Positions 1 through 9,106 of a DNA stretch of 64,000 nucleotides are shown here, piece after piece; the stretch's first letter is position 1; the number at the start of each line of letters is the position of its first letter. A program made the translations under genes and the position numbers. The stretch covers positions 992,001 through 1,056,000 of the forward strand of contig JAXGZL010000001.1 of NCBI GenBank assembly GCA_040776985.1, read 5' to 3'. Source of the stretch: UBA6115 sp040776985. Lineage in GTDB: Bacteria > Bacillota > Clostridia > Christensenellales > Aristaeellaceae. A model generated the notes under the pieces. It saw only the letters and a program-made list of their open reading frames with translations, did no database searches and had not been told where the DNA came from.

Positions 1-59
1 ACCCAGGATTTAACCTCTGCCAGTGATTGCCGCATCTGTCCGTCTCCCTTGTCTTATTT

Positions 60-755
60 TTATTTAATCCTTACAAAGCCTTCGGTGAAGGAGTATTTGC
101 CGGTGACAAAATGGGTGAGCATGGCGGCCTCAAAGGCCTCCTCGTTGCGGGCCTCCAGGGCCTGCACGATGTGCTCATGCTTGATGAGGGTGTCCTCCAG
201 GAGCCTGATCTTCTCCTCCCGCTTGAAGTTGGCGTCCACATCCCAGATGGCGGTCATCAGGGAGAGCAGGGTGCGGTTTTCCACCCGGGAAAACAGGGTG
301 AGGTGGAAATCCCGGTCGTCGTTGTGGAAGAAGTGCTCCTGCTCCCAGCTGCGCTGCATGGCTTCCAGAATCTGCCGCAGCCTGGCCACGTCCTGCGGTT
401 TGAGGCTTTCATAGGCCAGGCGCATATAGCCCAGCTCCAGCTTTTTCCGGATGTCCAGCATGTCAACGATGGTGCTGTCCACATCGTTGGCGGCGGCAAA
501 CACCACGTTTTGCAGAACAAAGTCCAAGTTGAAGTCATGTAGCACCGTGCCCCGCCCCGCCTGGGCGGAGAGCATGCCCATGATCTCCATCGCCTTGATG
601 GCCTCCCGCAGCACATTTCTGGATACGCCCAGCATTTCGCTCATCGCCTGCTCGGTGGGGAGCAGGTCGCCCGGCTGCAGGTTGTTTTTGATGATGTACG
701 CCCTGACCTGGCGGAACACCTGCACATAGAGTTTTTCGCCAACTTTACGGTTCAC
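60..755 (-). CDS. GntR-family regulator, FadR/FCD subfamily
   Basis: About 231 residues, the usual size for FadR-type regulators. The N-terminal winged helix shows the GntR signature (residues LQPGDLLPTEQAMSEMLGVS, then RNVLREAI). The C-terminal all-helical FCD-like domain carries an Arg/Asp/His pattern (DDRDFHLTLF; later KHEHIVQALEARN) that in the family binds a metal and an organic-acid ligand. I chose the GTG at 755 because GGGAGG lies 5 bases upstream; the ATG at 782 has no ribosome site. Ligand and targets cannot be read from sequence; the SDR gene upstream on the same strand is a candidate partner. Function is known family role, target is inference. Confidence 0.88.
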   Translation of the reverse strand: MNRKVGEKLYVQVFRQVRAYIIKNNLQPGDLLPTEQAMSEMLGVSRNVLREAIKAMEIMGMLSAQAGRGTVLHDFNLDFVLQNVVFAAANDVDSTIVDMLDIRKKLELGYMRLAYESLKPQDVARLRQILEAMQRSWEQEHFFHNDDRDFHLTLFSRVENRTLLSLMTAIWDVDANFKREEKIRLLEDTLIKHEHIVQALEARNEEAFEAAMLTHFVTGKYSFTEGFVRIK

Positions 756-794
756 ATTCGCCTCCCATGGATGCAGTTTCATTTGATTGGCTTA

Positions 795-822
795 ATTGTA
801 CTACAAACTTTGCGGAATGCAA
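795..822 (-). promoter_or_regulatory. Promoter for the GntR regulator gene
   Basis: On the minus strand TTGCAT and TACAAT are separated by 16 bases, 40 bases upstream of the chosen GTG start. A near-palindrome GCGGCTTTCGGTGAAAGCCGC lies just upstream. Confidence 0.5.
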
Positions 823-833
823 GGAAAAGTTAA

Positions 834-854
834 GCGGCTTTCGGTGAAAGCCGC
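834..854 (-). terminator. Possible terminator of the SDR gene
   Basis: Hairpin with arms GCGGCTTTC and GAAAGCCGC and a 3-base loop, followed on the minus strand by a broken T-rich stretch (TTAACTTTT). The T-run is imperfect, and the hairpin lies beside the promoter of the GntR gene, so it could instead be an operator. Confidence 0.4.
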
Positions 855-886
855 CAGACTGCAAACAAACCATACAAAAGGGCATT

Positions 887-1600
887 TTAGCGGAAGCCAC
901 CGCTGACCTCCAGCACCTGGCCGGTGATGTAGCTGGCCTGATCGCTCAGCAGAAAATGGGCGGCGCCCGCGATGTCCTCCGGTCTGCCCAGGCGGCCCAG
1001 GGGGCAGCGGCTGGCCAGGTCGGCCAGCTCTTCCCCGGTGTATTCATCCAGCATGTCCGTCTGGATCACCCCGGGGGCCAGGGCGTTGACCCGGATGCCC
1101 GCGGGGCCCAGCTCCTGGGCCAGGGACTGGGCCAGGGCGATAAGGCCCGCCTTGCTGGCGGCATAGGCCGCCTCGCAGGAGGCGCCCAGCAGCCCCCAGA
1201 TGGAGGAGATGAACAGCATGGCGCCCTGCTGCCGGCTGACCAGGTGGGGGATAAAGGCCCTTGACACCAGAAAGGCGCTGCGCAGATTGGTGGCCATCAG
1301 TTGGTCCCACTGGGCGGCGCTCATGTCGCTGAGCAGGCCTGTGTGGCTAAGCCCGGCGTTGATGACCAGGGCGTCCAGGTGGTGAAGCTGCCCCAGGCAG
1401 TCCTCCCTCAGCGCCTCCGCCTGAGCTTCCTCCAGGGCAAGGTTTTTAAGGGGGATGGCGCCTGTTTCACGGGCCAGCCCAAGGGCGGCCTCCTCCCGCT
1501 CGCGGTAGCTGAAGGCCACCTGCCAGCCCTCCTGAACCAGTCTTTTGACAATTGCCCGGCCAATGCCCCGGGAGCCGCCGGTGACTAGCGCTGTTTTCAT
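887..1600 (-). CDS. SDR-family oxidoreductase (FabG-like)
   Basis: A 237-residue classical short-chain dehydrogenase. The N-terminus has the TGGSRGIG cofactor loop (family TGxxxGIG), NAG appears in INAGLSHTG, the catalytic Ser is in FISSIWG and the Tyr-x3-Lys pair in YAASKAG. The C-terminus ends YITGQVLEVSGGFR, typical of 3-oxoacyl-ACP reductase-like enzymes using NADP(H). AGGAGG precedes the ATG. It stands alone rather than among fatty-acid synthesis genes, so the substrate is not certain; it may be a FabG paralogue or another carbonyl reductase. Confidence 0.88.
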   Translation of the reverse strand: MKTALVTGGSRGIGRAIVKRLVQEGWQVAFSYREREEAALGLARETGAIPLKNLALEEAQAEALREDCLGQLHHLDALVINAGLSHTGLLSDMSAAQWDQLMATNLRSAFLVSRAFIPHLVSRQQGAMLFISSIWGLLGASCEAAYAASKAGLIALAQSLAQELGPAGIRVNALAPGVIQTDMLDEYTGEELADLASRCPLGRLGRPEDIAGAAHFLLSDQASYITGQVLEVSGGFR

Positions 1601-1665
1601 GGTTTTCCCCTCCTGCTGCCTGTCATTTTAGGGGGAAGGAAGGGGGCTGTCAACGCGGCCCGCGC

Positions 1666-1694
1666 TTTACAGACCAAGGCGTTCCGGCTATAAT
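1666..1694 (+). promoter_or_regulatory. Promoter of the small membrane protein-secD-secF operon
   Basis: TTTACA and TATAAT are separated by exactly 17 bases. The predicted start near 1701 lies about 30 bases before the first gene, which has GGGAGG upstream of its ATG. Confidence 0.65.
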
Positions 1695-1729
1695 GGGCCC
1701 ACTGTCAAAAACCGGGAAGGAGGGGGAGA

Positions 1730-2035
1730 ATGCTCAGGCGTTTGCTGTGGCTGGCCTTGCTTTCACTGGCGCTTTTGCTGCTGCTGGGCCTGATGGTGTC
1801 CCAGGCGGACCGGATGCCCCCGCCCCTTTCCGCCGTGGCCCCCCAGGCAGCAGCGCTGCCGGCGTCAGGGCATCTGGAAGGGGCCAGCCGCCCGCTTCCC
1901 CTGCTGATCTTCCTGGGGATGCTGTTTCCCCTGTTCTTTTTTACCGTTCAGGCCCTGCCTGAGGCGCCGGAGGCAAAGCAGCCCTATTACCGGCAGCGGT
2001 TCTGCGCCTTTCACTATTCGGACCGGGCGGGCTGA
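1730..2035 (+). CDS. Small two-span membrane protein, unknown
   Basis: Protein of 101 residues with two hydrophobic segments: about residues 4-24 (Leu-rich) and 57-73 (LPLLIFLGMLFPLFFF), joined by a Pro/Ala-rich linker. I do not recognise a family. It is the first gene of an operon with secD and secF, the position often held by YajC, but it does not look like YajC (which has one span and a cytoplasmic tail). AAGGAGGGGG precedes the ATG. A role as an accessory of the Sec translocon is inference from position only. Confidence 0.6.
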   Translation: MLRRLLWLALLSLALLLLLGLMVSQADRMPPPLSAVAPQAAALPASGHLEGASRPLPLLIFLGMLFPLFFFTVQALPEAPEAKQPYYRQRFCAFHYSDRAG

Positions 2036-2085
2036 GGACAAGCGCCCATACCCCACCCACTGAATGAGGAAAGGATGATATTGAT

Positions 2086-3420
2086 ATGGCAAAACCTGTT
2101 TCAAACAGGAAAATCACCGTCAACCGCAAGGCGGTTTCAGCGGTGACCCTGATCGTGCTGATCGCACTGACCGTGATTTTTGTCTTCCTGGGCATCAACG
2201 GCCGGGACATGGACAAGGAGGGCCTGTACAAGCTGCTGCCCTGGCTGCCCACCACCGGCACCGAAACCCGCTGGCGGGAAGCCCTGGTGCCCGGCGCCGA
2301 GCTGGGGGAGACCCTGGTGATGAACTTCAAGGCGGACGCGGAAAACGCCCTGACCGAAGAAGAAAAGGCGGAGACCGTCCGCGTGCTCTCCGCCAGGCTG
2401 CGTGACCTGGGCTGGCTGGACGCCCGGGTGGAGGCGCTGGAGGACAACAGCTTCCGCGCCACCATGCCCCAGGCAGCGGATGACGGCCACCTGGCCCATC
2501 TGCTGGACGCCAGGGGCGAGTTCACCTTCGCCGACCCTGAGGGCAATGTGTTCCTGGACGGCAAGCATGTGCAAAGCGCCGCCTTTGGCATGACCAGCGC
2601 CAACGCCACCGACTATTCCCTCTCCCTGGCCTTTGACCAGGAGGGCAGCCGCATCTTCGGCGAAAAAACCACCGAGCTGGTGGGCAAATCCATTTCCCTG
2701 AACCTGGATGGCAAAACACTGGTGGCCCCCGGGGTCAGCACCCCGCTGACCGAGGGCGGCGTGTCCATCCCCGGCTTTGCCCTGGAGCCCGCCCGGGAGT
2801 ATGCCATCATGCTGCGCTCAGGCGTCATGCCCTATGGGCTGGAGCTGACCGATCAGCTGACTGGCGACCCCATCCTGGGCAAGGGTGTGCAGGAAAAGCT
2901 GATCATCGCCCTGTTCGCGGTCTTTTTGCTGGTGGCCCTGTGGCTGGTGATCCGCCAGCGCCTGGGCGGCCTGGTGGCGGCCTGGATGCTGCTGGTGCAG
3001 CTGGCCCTGTCCTATTTCCTGGCGGCGCTGATGCGCGCCGGCTTCAACCTGGTCACCCTGGCGGGCATCTGGCTGGGCTTCCTGGCCCTGACCTTTGCCA
3101 TCCTGGTGCTGTTTGATTCCGTCCAGCATGACATCAGGCGCGGGCGCTCTGTGCGCCAGGCCATCAAGGAAAGCTATGCCGGCCGTGGCCACGGCGGCCT
3201 GGACGCGCTGGCGGCCTTGCTTGTGCTTTGCGTGGTGCTGGTGATCGTTGACGCCCAGGGCGTGGTGGGCAGCTTTGCCAAGGTGCTGGGTCTTAATATC
3301 CTGGTCGCCCTGGTGCTGTACCAGGTGTGCCTGCGCTTGGTCTTGAACGAAACCCTGACCCTTTTTGGCGACCACTCCGGGCTGTATGCCAGCGGCGCCA
3401 CAAAAAAGGAGGAACAATAA
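2086..3420 (+). CDS. secD: SecD-like protein translocase subunit, divergent
   Basis: Protein of 444 residues. One span near residues 17-36, then a large extracytoplasmic region with the SecD-type motif in which a strand of LNLDGK is followed by VAP and a TEGGVSIPG turn (family: DG-x-SAP ... GG-x-IxG), then about five C-terminal spans from residue 270. SecD uses the proton gradient to help pull exported proteins across the membrane. The membrane half is divergent: the canonical DAN-x-LIFERIRE region reads FAILVLFDSVQHDIRRG, so the expected membrane Asp is not in its usual place. Followed directly by a SecF-like gene. Confidence 0.75.
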   Translation: MAKPVSNRKITVNRKAVSAVTLIVLIALTVIFVFLGINGRDMDKEGLYKLLPWLPTTGTETRWREALVPGAELGETLVMNFKADAENALTEEEKAETVRVLSARLRDLGWLDARVEALEDNSFRATMPQAADDGHLAHLLDARGEFTFADPEGNVFLDGKHVQSAAFGMTSANATDYSLSLAFDQEGSRIFGEKTTELVGKSISLNLDGKTLVAPGVSTPLTEGGVSIPGFALEPAREYAIMLRSGVMPYGLELTDQLTGDPILGKGVQEKLIIALFAVFLLVALWLVIRQRLGGLVAAWMLLVQLALSYFLAALMRAGFNLVTLAGIWLGFLALTFAILVLFDSVQHDIRRGRSVRQAIKESYAGRGHGGLDALAALLVLCVVLVIVDAQGVVGSFAKVLGLNILVALVLYQVCLRLVLNETLTLFGDHSGLYASGATKKEEQ

Positions 3421-3421
3421 G

Positions 3422-4057
3422 ATGAAATTGCGTAAATCCGCTTTGATGACCCTGCTGGTCTTCGCGGTTGTGGCGGCCCTGGGCCTGGTCATAACCTTAA
3501 CCGGCGAGGGGATCCGGTTCTACTCCCAGTCCGTCCACGCCGGGGAACTGGTCCGCATGGCCTGGGCGATGGTGGCGGTGGTGGTGATGCTGACGGTGTT
3601 TGGCCTGCTGCGCTATGACGCGGCCGGCGGCGTGGCGCTGGGCGTCGCGGCGCTGACAGACCAGCTGCTGATCCTGGCGCTGGCCGCCATCGGCAGCCTG
3701 GCCTTTGCCCAAACCTACAGCCTGCCCGCCCTGGTGGCGGCTGCCGCGGTGTACACCTGCTGCTTCAGCATCCCGGTGCTCAGGGAGGCCCGGCTGATCG
3801 GCCGCAGCCTGTCCCAGCGGGAGCACACCCGGGATGAGGTGGCCGGGATGGGTGTCAAAGCCGCCCGGCCCGTAATGATCGCGGTGCTGGTGGTGTCCCT
3901 GCTCATCTTCGTGGCCTTTGTGGTCAGCGGCTCCACCCTGATGCTGGGCTTTATGCTGCCCATGCTGGCGGGCATCCTGGCGGCCTGCCTGACCGCCACC
4001 CTGATCACCCCCTATGTCTGGGCGGCCATGGCCTCCCGCAGACCTGCCCGCAGGTAA
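3422..4057 (+). CDS. secF: SecF-like protein, reduced (lacks P1 domain)
   Basis: Protein of 211 residues with about six spans; normal SecF is near 300. The region around VVVMLTVFGLLRYDAAGG aligns with the SecF TM2-TM3 stretch (IRFEWRFAL) and TLITPYVW with the C-terminal end (ASPLW). The extracytoplasmic P1 domain with its DFTGG motif is essentially missing, and the conserved SINDTVVVFDRIRE segment is replaced by TCCFSIPVLREARL. I started at the ATG at 3422, just after the secD stop and with AGGAGG upstream. It is SecF by position and hydrophobic pattern; whether it still couples to protons is doubtful. Confidence 0.65.
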   Translation: MKLRKSALMTLLVFAVVAALGLVITLTGEGIRFYSQSVHAGELVRMAWAMVAVVVMLTVFGLLRYDAAGGVALGVAALTDQLLILALAAIGSLAFAQTYSLPALVAAAAVYTCCFSIPVLREARLIGRSLSQREHTRDEVAGMGVKAARPVMIAVLVVSLLIFVAFVVSGSTLMLGFMLPMLAGILAACLTATLITPYVWAAMASRRPARR

Positions 4058-4077
4058 GAACACACTTCAGAAAGCAA

Positions 4078-4124
4078 CCTCCCCGGCCTGATCGGACAGA
4101 CAGGCCCGGGGAGGGGGCTTTTTT
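4078..4124 (+). terminator. Rho-independent terminator after secF
   Basis: CCTCCCCGG-CCTG pairs with CAGG-CCCGGGGAGG (one bulged base), followed by GGGCTTTTTT. Clean intrinsic terminator separating the sec operon from recJ. Confidence 0.85.
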
Positions 4125-4159
4125 CAAAGGAACCCTTCCCGCACACACGAAAGGAAACA

Positions 4160-6427
4160 ATGTACACACTCACCAGGCGCGCCACCCCCTTTACCCTGCC
4201 CGGCTACCCGGACTATCTGGCGGCGCTGCTGCACGCCCGGGGCATTGACAGCCTGGCGGCGGCAGAAGCCTTCCTGAACCCCGGCCTGGACCAGCTGCAC
4301 CCGCCTGCCCTGATGCAAGACATGGACAAGGCCGTCCAGATCATCCGGGAGGCCATCAAACAGGGCCTGACCATCGCGGTCTACGGGGACTATGACGCGG
4401 ACGGGGTCTGCGCCTCCGCCATTTTGATGGAGGCCTTAAGGGAGCTGGGGGCGGAGGTTTTCTCCTATATCCCGGACCGGCAGGAGGAAGGCTACGGCCT
4501 GAACGCCGCCGCAGTGGAGGAGATCAGCGAAAAGGCGGGGCTTTTGATCAGCGTGGACTGCGGGGTCACCGCCCGGCAGGAGGTGGCCCTGGCCCGGGAG
4601 CTGGGCCTTCAGGTGATCATCACCGACCACCACACCATCCAGGCTGACCTGCCCCCGGCGGATGCCCTGCTGCACCCGGGCCGGGGGGACTATCCCTTCC
4701 CCTCCCTCTGCGGGGCAGGGGTGGCCTTCAAGCTGGCCTGCGCCCTGCTGGGGGACATTAAAGGCCATCAGTTTCTGGACCTGGCGGCCCTGGCTACCAT
4801 CGCTGACCTGGTGCCCTTAAACGGCGAAAACCGGGTGATCGCGGCCCTGGGCCTTTCTGCCCTTTCATCCACAAGGCGCCCCGGTTTGCTGGCCCTGATG
4901 GAAGTGGCCGGGATCAGGCAGGAGGGAGGCATCAGCGCCCAGCAGGTGGGCTATCAACTGGCCCCCAGATTAAACGCGGGGGGCAGGCTTGCCACCGCGG
5001 AGGAAGCTTTGCAGCTGCTCCTCACCCAGGATCCGGGGGAGGCGGCCCTTATCGCCGGCAGCCTGGACCAGCTGAACCAGACCCGCCGCCAGGTGGAGCG
5101 AGAGGTGTTGGACCAGGCCCAGCTTCAGGTGGATGGGCAGGATTTGTCCTCTCTGCGCAGCCTGGTGGTGGCGGGCCCTGACTGGAACAGCGGCGTGGTG
5201 GGCCTGGCCGCCGGCCGCCTGGCGGAGCGTTATCAGTACCCGGCCATTGTCCTGTCCATTCAGGGGGAGGAGCTGGTGGGCAGCGGGCGCTCTGCCGGCC
5301 GGGTGGACCTGCACCAGGCCCTGACAGCCTGCGCCAGCCTGCTGCCCCGTTTTGGCGGACACCGGATGGCGGCGGGCCTGGCCCTGAAACTTTCCGACCT
5401 GCCCACCTTTTCCCGGATGTTTGACCAGGCGGTGCGGGAGCAACTGGGCGACCAGGACCTGATCCCGGAAACCCAGTACGACTATCCCCTGGGGCTTGAT
5501 GAGGTGAGCGTGGAGAACGCTGCCCTGCTGTCCCGCCTGGCGCCCTTTGGCATCGGCAACCCGCAGCCGGTCTTTTTGCTGGAGGATCTGCCCCTGCAAA
5601 GCGCCCGGCAGGTGGGGGCCACCGGCGCCCACCTGAAGCTGAGCCTGGGCAGCCCCGGGAAGGCGCTGGACGGCATCGCCTTTGGCAAGGGGCACCTGGC
5701 CGGGCAGCTGCCGGAGGAAATCACCCTGGTTGGCAGCGTGGAGGAAAACCGCTACATGGGCCGGGTGAAGGCCCAGGTGAATGTGCAGGCCATCTTCCCG
5801 GGCCACAGGGCCTTCCCCCAGGGCCAGCTCCAGCAGGACCTGGCGATGCTGAAGACATTGAAAAACTTGCCGGAGGAAGAGAAGGCGGCGCCCGTGCGGC
5901 CATTGGACGCGCTGCCCCAGGCCCCGGACATCAGGGGCAGCCTGTATGTGGCCTGGTGCCAGGACACGGCGGAAGCGCTTCACCAGCGCTATCCCCGGAT
6001 GATGACCTGGACGGGCGCTGTGGATGACCCCCGGGCCTTCAGCGCCATTCTCTACCTGCCGGACTGGACCCGGCCCTTTGCCCGCTTTGCCCGGGTGGTG
6101 ATGGCGGACGGCTTGATTCATGCCGGGGAAGGGGCTATTATTGCAGATAGGCTTGGGGATTGCGAGATCCTGGCAGCCCCGGGGAGCCCCGCCCTTCAGG
6201 ACGCCCTGAAAAGGCTGCGTATCAGCAAGGAAGCCCTGCGGGAAGCCTATGTGAGGCTGAGGAATGGCAGCCCCCTGGAGCCGGATTTGCCAGAGGCCAG
6301 CGCCCTGATGATCCTGGCTGAGCTGGACCTGATTAAACTGGATGAAAACGGGCGCTTTGCCGGCATGAAGGCATCCCGCCGATGTGACCCGGAAGAAAGC
6401 GCCCTGTACCGACAGCTGAATGCCTGA
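4160..6427 (+). CDS. recJ: Single-stranded-DNA exonuclease RecJ
   Basis: Protein of 755 residues, larger than E. coli RecJ but usual for Bacillota. DHH phosphoesterase motifs are intact: VYGDYDADGVCAS (motif I), SVDCGVT, and VIITDHHT (motif III). The DHHA1 domain follows (SGRSAGRVDLHQALTAC, then FGGHRMAAGL), then an OB-fold region and a C-terminal extension. The enzyme degrades ssDNA 5' to 3' in recombination and mismatch repair. The ATG at 4160 follows AAAGGAAA. It opens a tight operon with relA, dtd, an MBL hydrolase and hemZ. Confidence 0.95.
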   Translation: MYTLTRRATPFTLPGYPDYLAALLHARGIDSLAAAEAFLNPGLDQLHPPALMQDMDKAVQIIREAIKQGLTIAVYGDYDADGVCASAILMEALRELGAEVFSYIPDRQEEGYGLNAAAVEEISEKAGLLISVDCGVTARQEVALARELGLQVIITDHHTIQADLPPADALLHPGRGDYPFPSLCGAGVAFKLACALLGDIKGHQFLDLAALATIADLVPLNGENRVIAALGLSALSSTRRPGLLALMEVAGIRQEGGISAQQVGYQLAPRLNAGGRLATAEEALQLLLTQDPGEAALIAGSLDQLNQTRRQVEREVLDQAQLQVDGQDLSSLRSLVVAGPDWNSGVVGLAAGRLAERYQYPAIVLSIQGEELVGSGRSAGRVDLHQALTACASLLPRFGGHRMAAGLALKLSDLPTFSRMFDQAVREQLGDQDLIPETQYDYPLGLDEVSVENAALLSRLAPFGIGNPQPVFLLEDLPLQSARQVGATGAHLKLSLGSPGKALDGIAFGKGHLAGQLPEEITLVGSVEENRYMGRVKAQVNVQAIFPGHRAFPQGQLQQDLAMLKTLKNLPEEEKAAPVRPLDALPQAPDIRGSLYVAWCQDTAEALHQRYPRMMTWTGAVDDPRAFSAILYLPDWTRPFARFARVVMADGLIHAGEGAIIADRLGDCEILAAPGSPALQDALKRLRISKEALREAYVRLRNGSPLEPDLPEASALMILAELDLIKLDENGRFAGMKASRRCDPEESALYRQLNA

Positions 6428-6435
6428 GGAGGTTT

Positions 6436-8628
6436 ATGTCGCACACCGCCTTTGAAAGACTGTCCCTGACGGAAATGCTGGCCCGGCTGTCAAAGTACAG
6501 CCAGGAAAAGGACCTTGCCCTGGTGGAAAAGGCCTTTGCCTTTGGGGAGAAGGCCCATGAGGGCCAGGTGCGCAAAAGCGGTGAGCCCTTCTTTTACCAT
6601 CCCATCCACGTGGCCAGCATCATGGTGGAGCTGCAGCTGGACGCCTCCAGCGTCGCCGCGGCCCTGTTGCATGACACGGTGGAGGATGTGGAAGAGGTCA
6701 CCCTGGAGGTGATCCAGAAGGAGTTTGGCGAAGAGATCAAGCAGTTGGTTGACGGCGTCACCAAGCTGGGCAAGCTGGACTTCCAGGACCGGGAGGAGCA
6801 GCAGGCGGAGTCCTGGCGCAAGATGATCCTGGCCATGTCCAAGGACATCCGGGTGATCATGATCAAGCTGGCCGACCGGCTGCACAACATGCGCACCCTG
6901 TCCTACCAGGCGCCTGACCGCCAGGTGGCCATCGCCCTTGAAACCCTGGACATTTACGCGCCTCTGGCCCACCGGCTGGGGGTGTACAGCATCAAGTCGG
7001 AGATTGAGGACCTGGCGCTGCGCTATATTGATCCCCAGGGCTACCGGGATGTGGCCACCAAGGTGGGGCAAAAGCGCATCGAGCGGGAGGCCCAGATCAC
7101 CACCATCATCGAAACCCTGCGGGAAAAGCTGGTGGAGATGGGGCTTCAGGGCTTTGACATTGACGGCAGGCCCAAACACCTGTACAGCATCTACCGCAAG
7201 ATGGTGATCCAGAACCGCACCTTTGACCAGATCTATGACTTGATCGCCATCCGGGTGATTGTGGACACGATACCTGAGTGCTACACCGCCCTGGGCGCGG
7301 CCCACACCCTGTGGACCCAGATGCCCGGCCGATTCAAGGACTATATCTCCACCCCCAAGGCCAACATGTACCAGTCCATCCACACCACCCTGATCGGTGG
7401 CCGCACCATTCCCTCCCCCTTTGAGGTGCAGATCAGGACCCGGGACATGCACCGGGTGGCGGAATACGGCATTGCCGCCCACTGGAACTACAAGGAGGGG
7501 GCGGCGGACGGCGGCCTGGACAAAAAGCTGTACTGGCTCCGGCAGATCCTGGACTGGCAGTCGGAAACCAGGGACTCCAAGGAGTTTATTGACGGGCTGA
7601 AAACAGACCTGTTCAGCGAGGACATCTTTGTCTTCACCCCCAAGGGGGAGATCATCAACCTGCAGCGGGGCGCCACCCCGCTGGACTTCGCCTACCGCAT
7701 CCACTCCCAAGTGGGCAACTCCTGCGTGGGCGCCCGGGTCAACGGCAAGATGGTGCCGCTGAACACGGAGCTGCAAACCGGGGACCGGGTGGAGGTGATG
7801 ACCTCCTCCAACTCCAAGGGCCCCAGCATGGACTGGCTGGGCGTGGTCAAAACCCAGCAGGCTAAGTCCAAGATCCGCCAGTTCTTCAAAAAGGAACTGC
7901 GGGGGGAGAACATCCAGAAGGGCCGCGACATGCTGGAGCACGAGGCCAAGCGCCGGGGCGTGAAGCTGGGGGAGATCACCAAGGCGGAGTATCTGGAGCC
8001 ATTGCTGAAGAAATACACCTTCCCGGACCTGGAGGCCATCTACGGCGCTGTGGGCTATGGCGGCATCCCCTCGGTGTATGTGGTGACCAAGCTCCTGGAG
8101 GAGCAGCGGCGCATCCTGGACCTGGACAAGCCCAAGACGCCCGTGGTGCCGGAGCCCAAGGACTTGCCCCCCAATCAGGGCAAGCCCACCCACGGCATCT
8201 ATGTGGAGGGCGGCGCCGGCATGCTGGTGCGCTTTGCCCACTGCTGCAGCCCGGTGCCGGGGGATGAGATAACGGGGTATATTACCCGGGGCCGCGGGGT
8301 GACGGTGCACAAGGCGGACTGCATCAACGCCATCAACGCGGAGCTGGAGCGCCTGATTCAGGTGAGCTGGGCGGACAGCGACACCGGCACCTTCAACACC
8401 AGCCTGCGGGTGATGGTGTATGAAAGCCCCAACATCCTGGGGGAAATCATGATGTTCATCGCCAACGCGGGGACGCCGGTGGTGGCGGGCTCCCAGGGGC
8501 AAAACCGCAAGGGCATCCGGACACTGCGGCTGATGGTGCAGGTGCAGGGCAAGGAGCAGATCAGGACGGTGCTGACCCGGCTTCAGAAGCGCTCCGACGT
8601 GCTGGAAGCCTACCGCAGCGCCAAATAG
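6436..8628 (+). CDS. relA: Bifunctional (p)ppGpp synthetase/hydrolase
   Basis: Protein of 730 residues with the full long-RSH layout: HD hydrolase domain (HDTVEDVE, so the HDxxED site is intact), synthetase domain (RPKHLYSIYRK; FKDYISTPKANMYQSIHTT), TGS domain (VFTPKGEIINLQRGATPLDFAY in two pieces), a conserved Cys region (AHCCSPVPGD) and a C-terminal ACT domain. It makes and degrades the stringent-response alarmone. The intact HD site means hydrolase activity is expected, so rel/spoT would be an equally good name. GAGGAGG precedes the ATG, 9 bases after recJ. Confidence 0.95.
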   Translation: MSHTAFERLSLTEMLARLSKYSQEKDLALVEKAFAFGEKAHEGQVRKSGEPFFYHPIHVASIMVELQLDASSVAAALLHDTVEDVEEVTLEVIQKEFGEEIKQLVDGVTKLGKLDFQDREEQQAESWRKMILAMSKDIRVIMIKLADRLHNMRTLSYQAPDRQVAIALETLDIYAPLAHRLGVYSIKSEIEDLALRYIDPQGYRDVATKVGQKRIEREAQITTIIETLREKLVEMGLQGFDIDGRPKHLYSIYRKMVIQNRTFDQIYDLIAIRVIVDTIPECYTALGAAHTLWTQMPGRFKDYISTPKANMYQSIHTTLIGGRTIPSPFEVQIRTRDMHRVAEYGIAAHWNYKEGAADGGLDKKLYWLRQILDWQSETRDSKEFIDGLKTDLFSEDIFVFTPKGEIINLQRGATPLDFAYRIHSQVGNSCVGARVNGKMVPLNTELQTGDRVEVMTSSNSKGPSMDWLGVVKTQQAKSKIRQFFKKELRGENIQKGRDMLEHEAKRRGVKLGEITKAEYLEPLLKKYTFPDLEAIYGAVGYGGIPSVYVVTKLLEEQRRILDLDKPKTPVVPEPKDLPPNQGKPTHGIYVEGGAGMLVRFAHCCSPVPGDEITGYITRGRGVTVHKADCINAINAELERLIQVSWADSDTGTFNTSLRVMVYESPNILGEIMMFIANAGTPVVAGSQGQNRKGIRTLRLMVQVQGKEQIRTVLTRLQKRSDVLEAYRSAK

Positions 8629-8647
8629 GGAAAGGAACAGGGATACA

Positions 8648-9097
8648 GTGCGGGCAGTGGTGCAAAGGGTGAGTGAGGCCGGCGTCCGGGTGGAAGGGGC
8701 GCAGGTGGGGGCCATCGGCAAAGGCCTGGTGGTGCTTCTGGGCGTTGAAACCGGGGACAGCGAAAAGGACGCGCTGTACATGGCCGGGAAAATCGCCAAG
8801 CTGCGCATTTTTGAGGACGAGGCCGGCAAGATGAACCGCTCCCTGCTGGATGTTAAGGGCGAGGCCCTGATGATCAGCCAGTTCACCCTGCTGGGGGACG
8901 CCCGGGGGCAAAACCGGCCCGGCTTCACCCGGGCGGAGGAGCCGGAGCGAGCCAATGCCCTGTATGAGCGCTGCGTCCAGGCGCTGGAGGAGCAGGGGGT
9001 TCGTGTGAAGAAAGGCGTGTTCCGGGCGCATATGCAGGTGTCCCTCACCAACGACGGCCCGGTCACCATTCTGCTGGATTCAGGAAAACAGTTTTAG
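8648..9097 (+). CDS. dtd: D-aminoacyl-tRNA deacylase
   Basis: Protein of 149 residues, standard Dtd length. It begins MRAVVQRVSEAGV from a GTG start and has the two signature motifs: SQFTLLGDARGQNRPGF (family SQFTL) and the Gly-cis-Pro loop NDGPVT near the C-terminus. It hydrolyses D-amino acids mischarged on tRNA (and Gly-tRNA-Ala). Placement directly after relA is a widely conserved gene order in Bacillota, which supports both calls. Confidence 0.95.
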   Translation: MRAVVQRVSEAGVRVEGAQVGAIGKGLVVLLGVETGDSEKDALYMAGKIAKLRIFEDEAGKMNRSLLDVKGEALMISQFTLLGDARGQNRPGFTRAEEPERANALYERCVQALEEQGVRVKKGVFRAHMQVSLTNDGPVTILLDSGKQF

Positions 9098-9106
9098 GAG
9101 GAAGGC

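Noticed and set aside
6490..9069. 859-codon frame opposite relA and dtd
   Set aside because: Covers two clearly identified genes on the other strand and shows no family motif or ribosome site.
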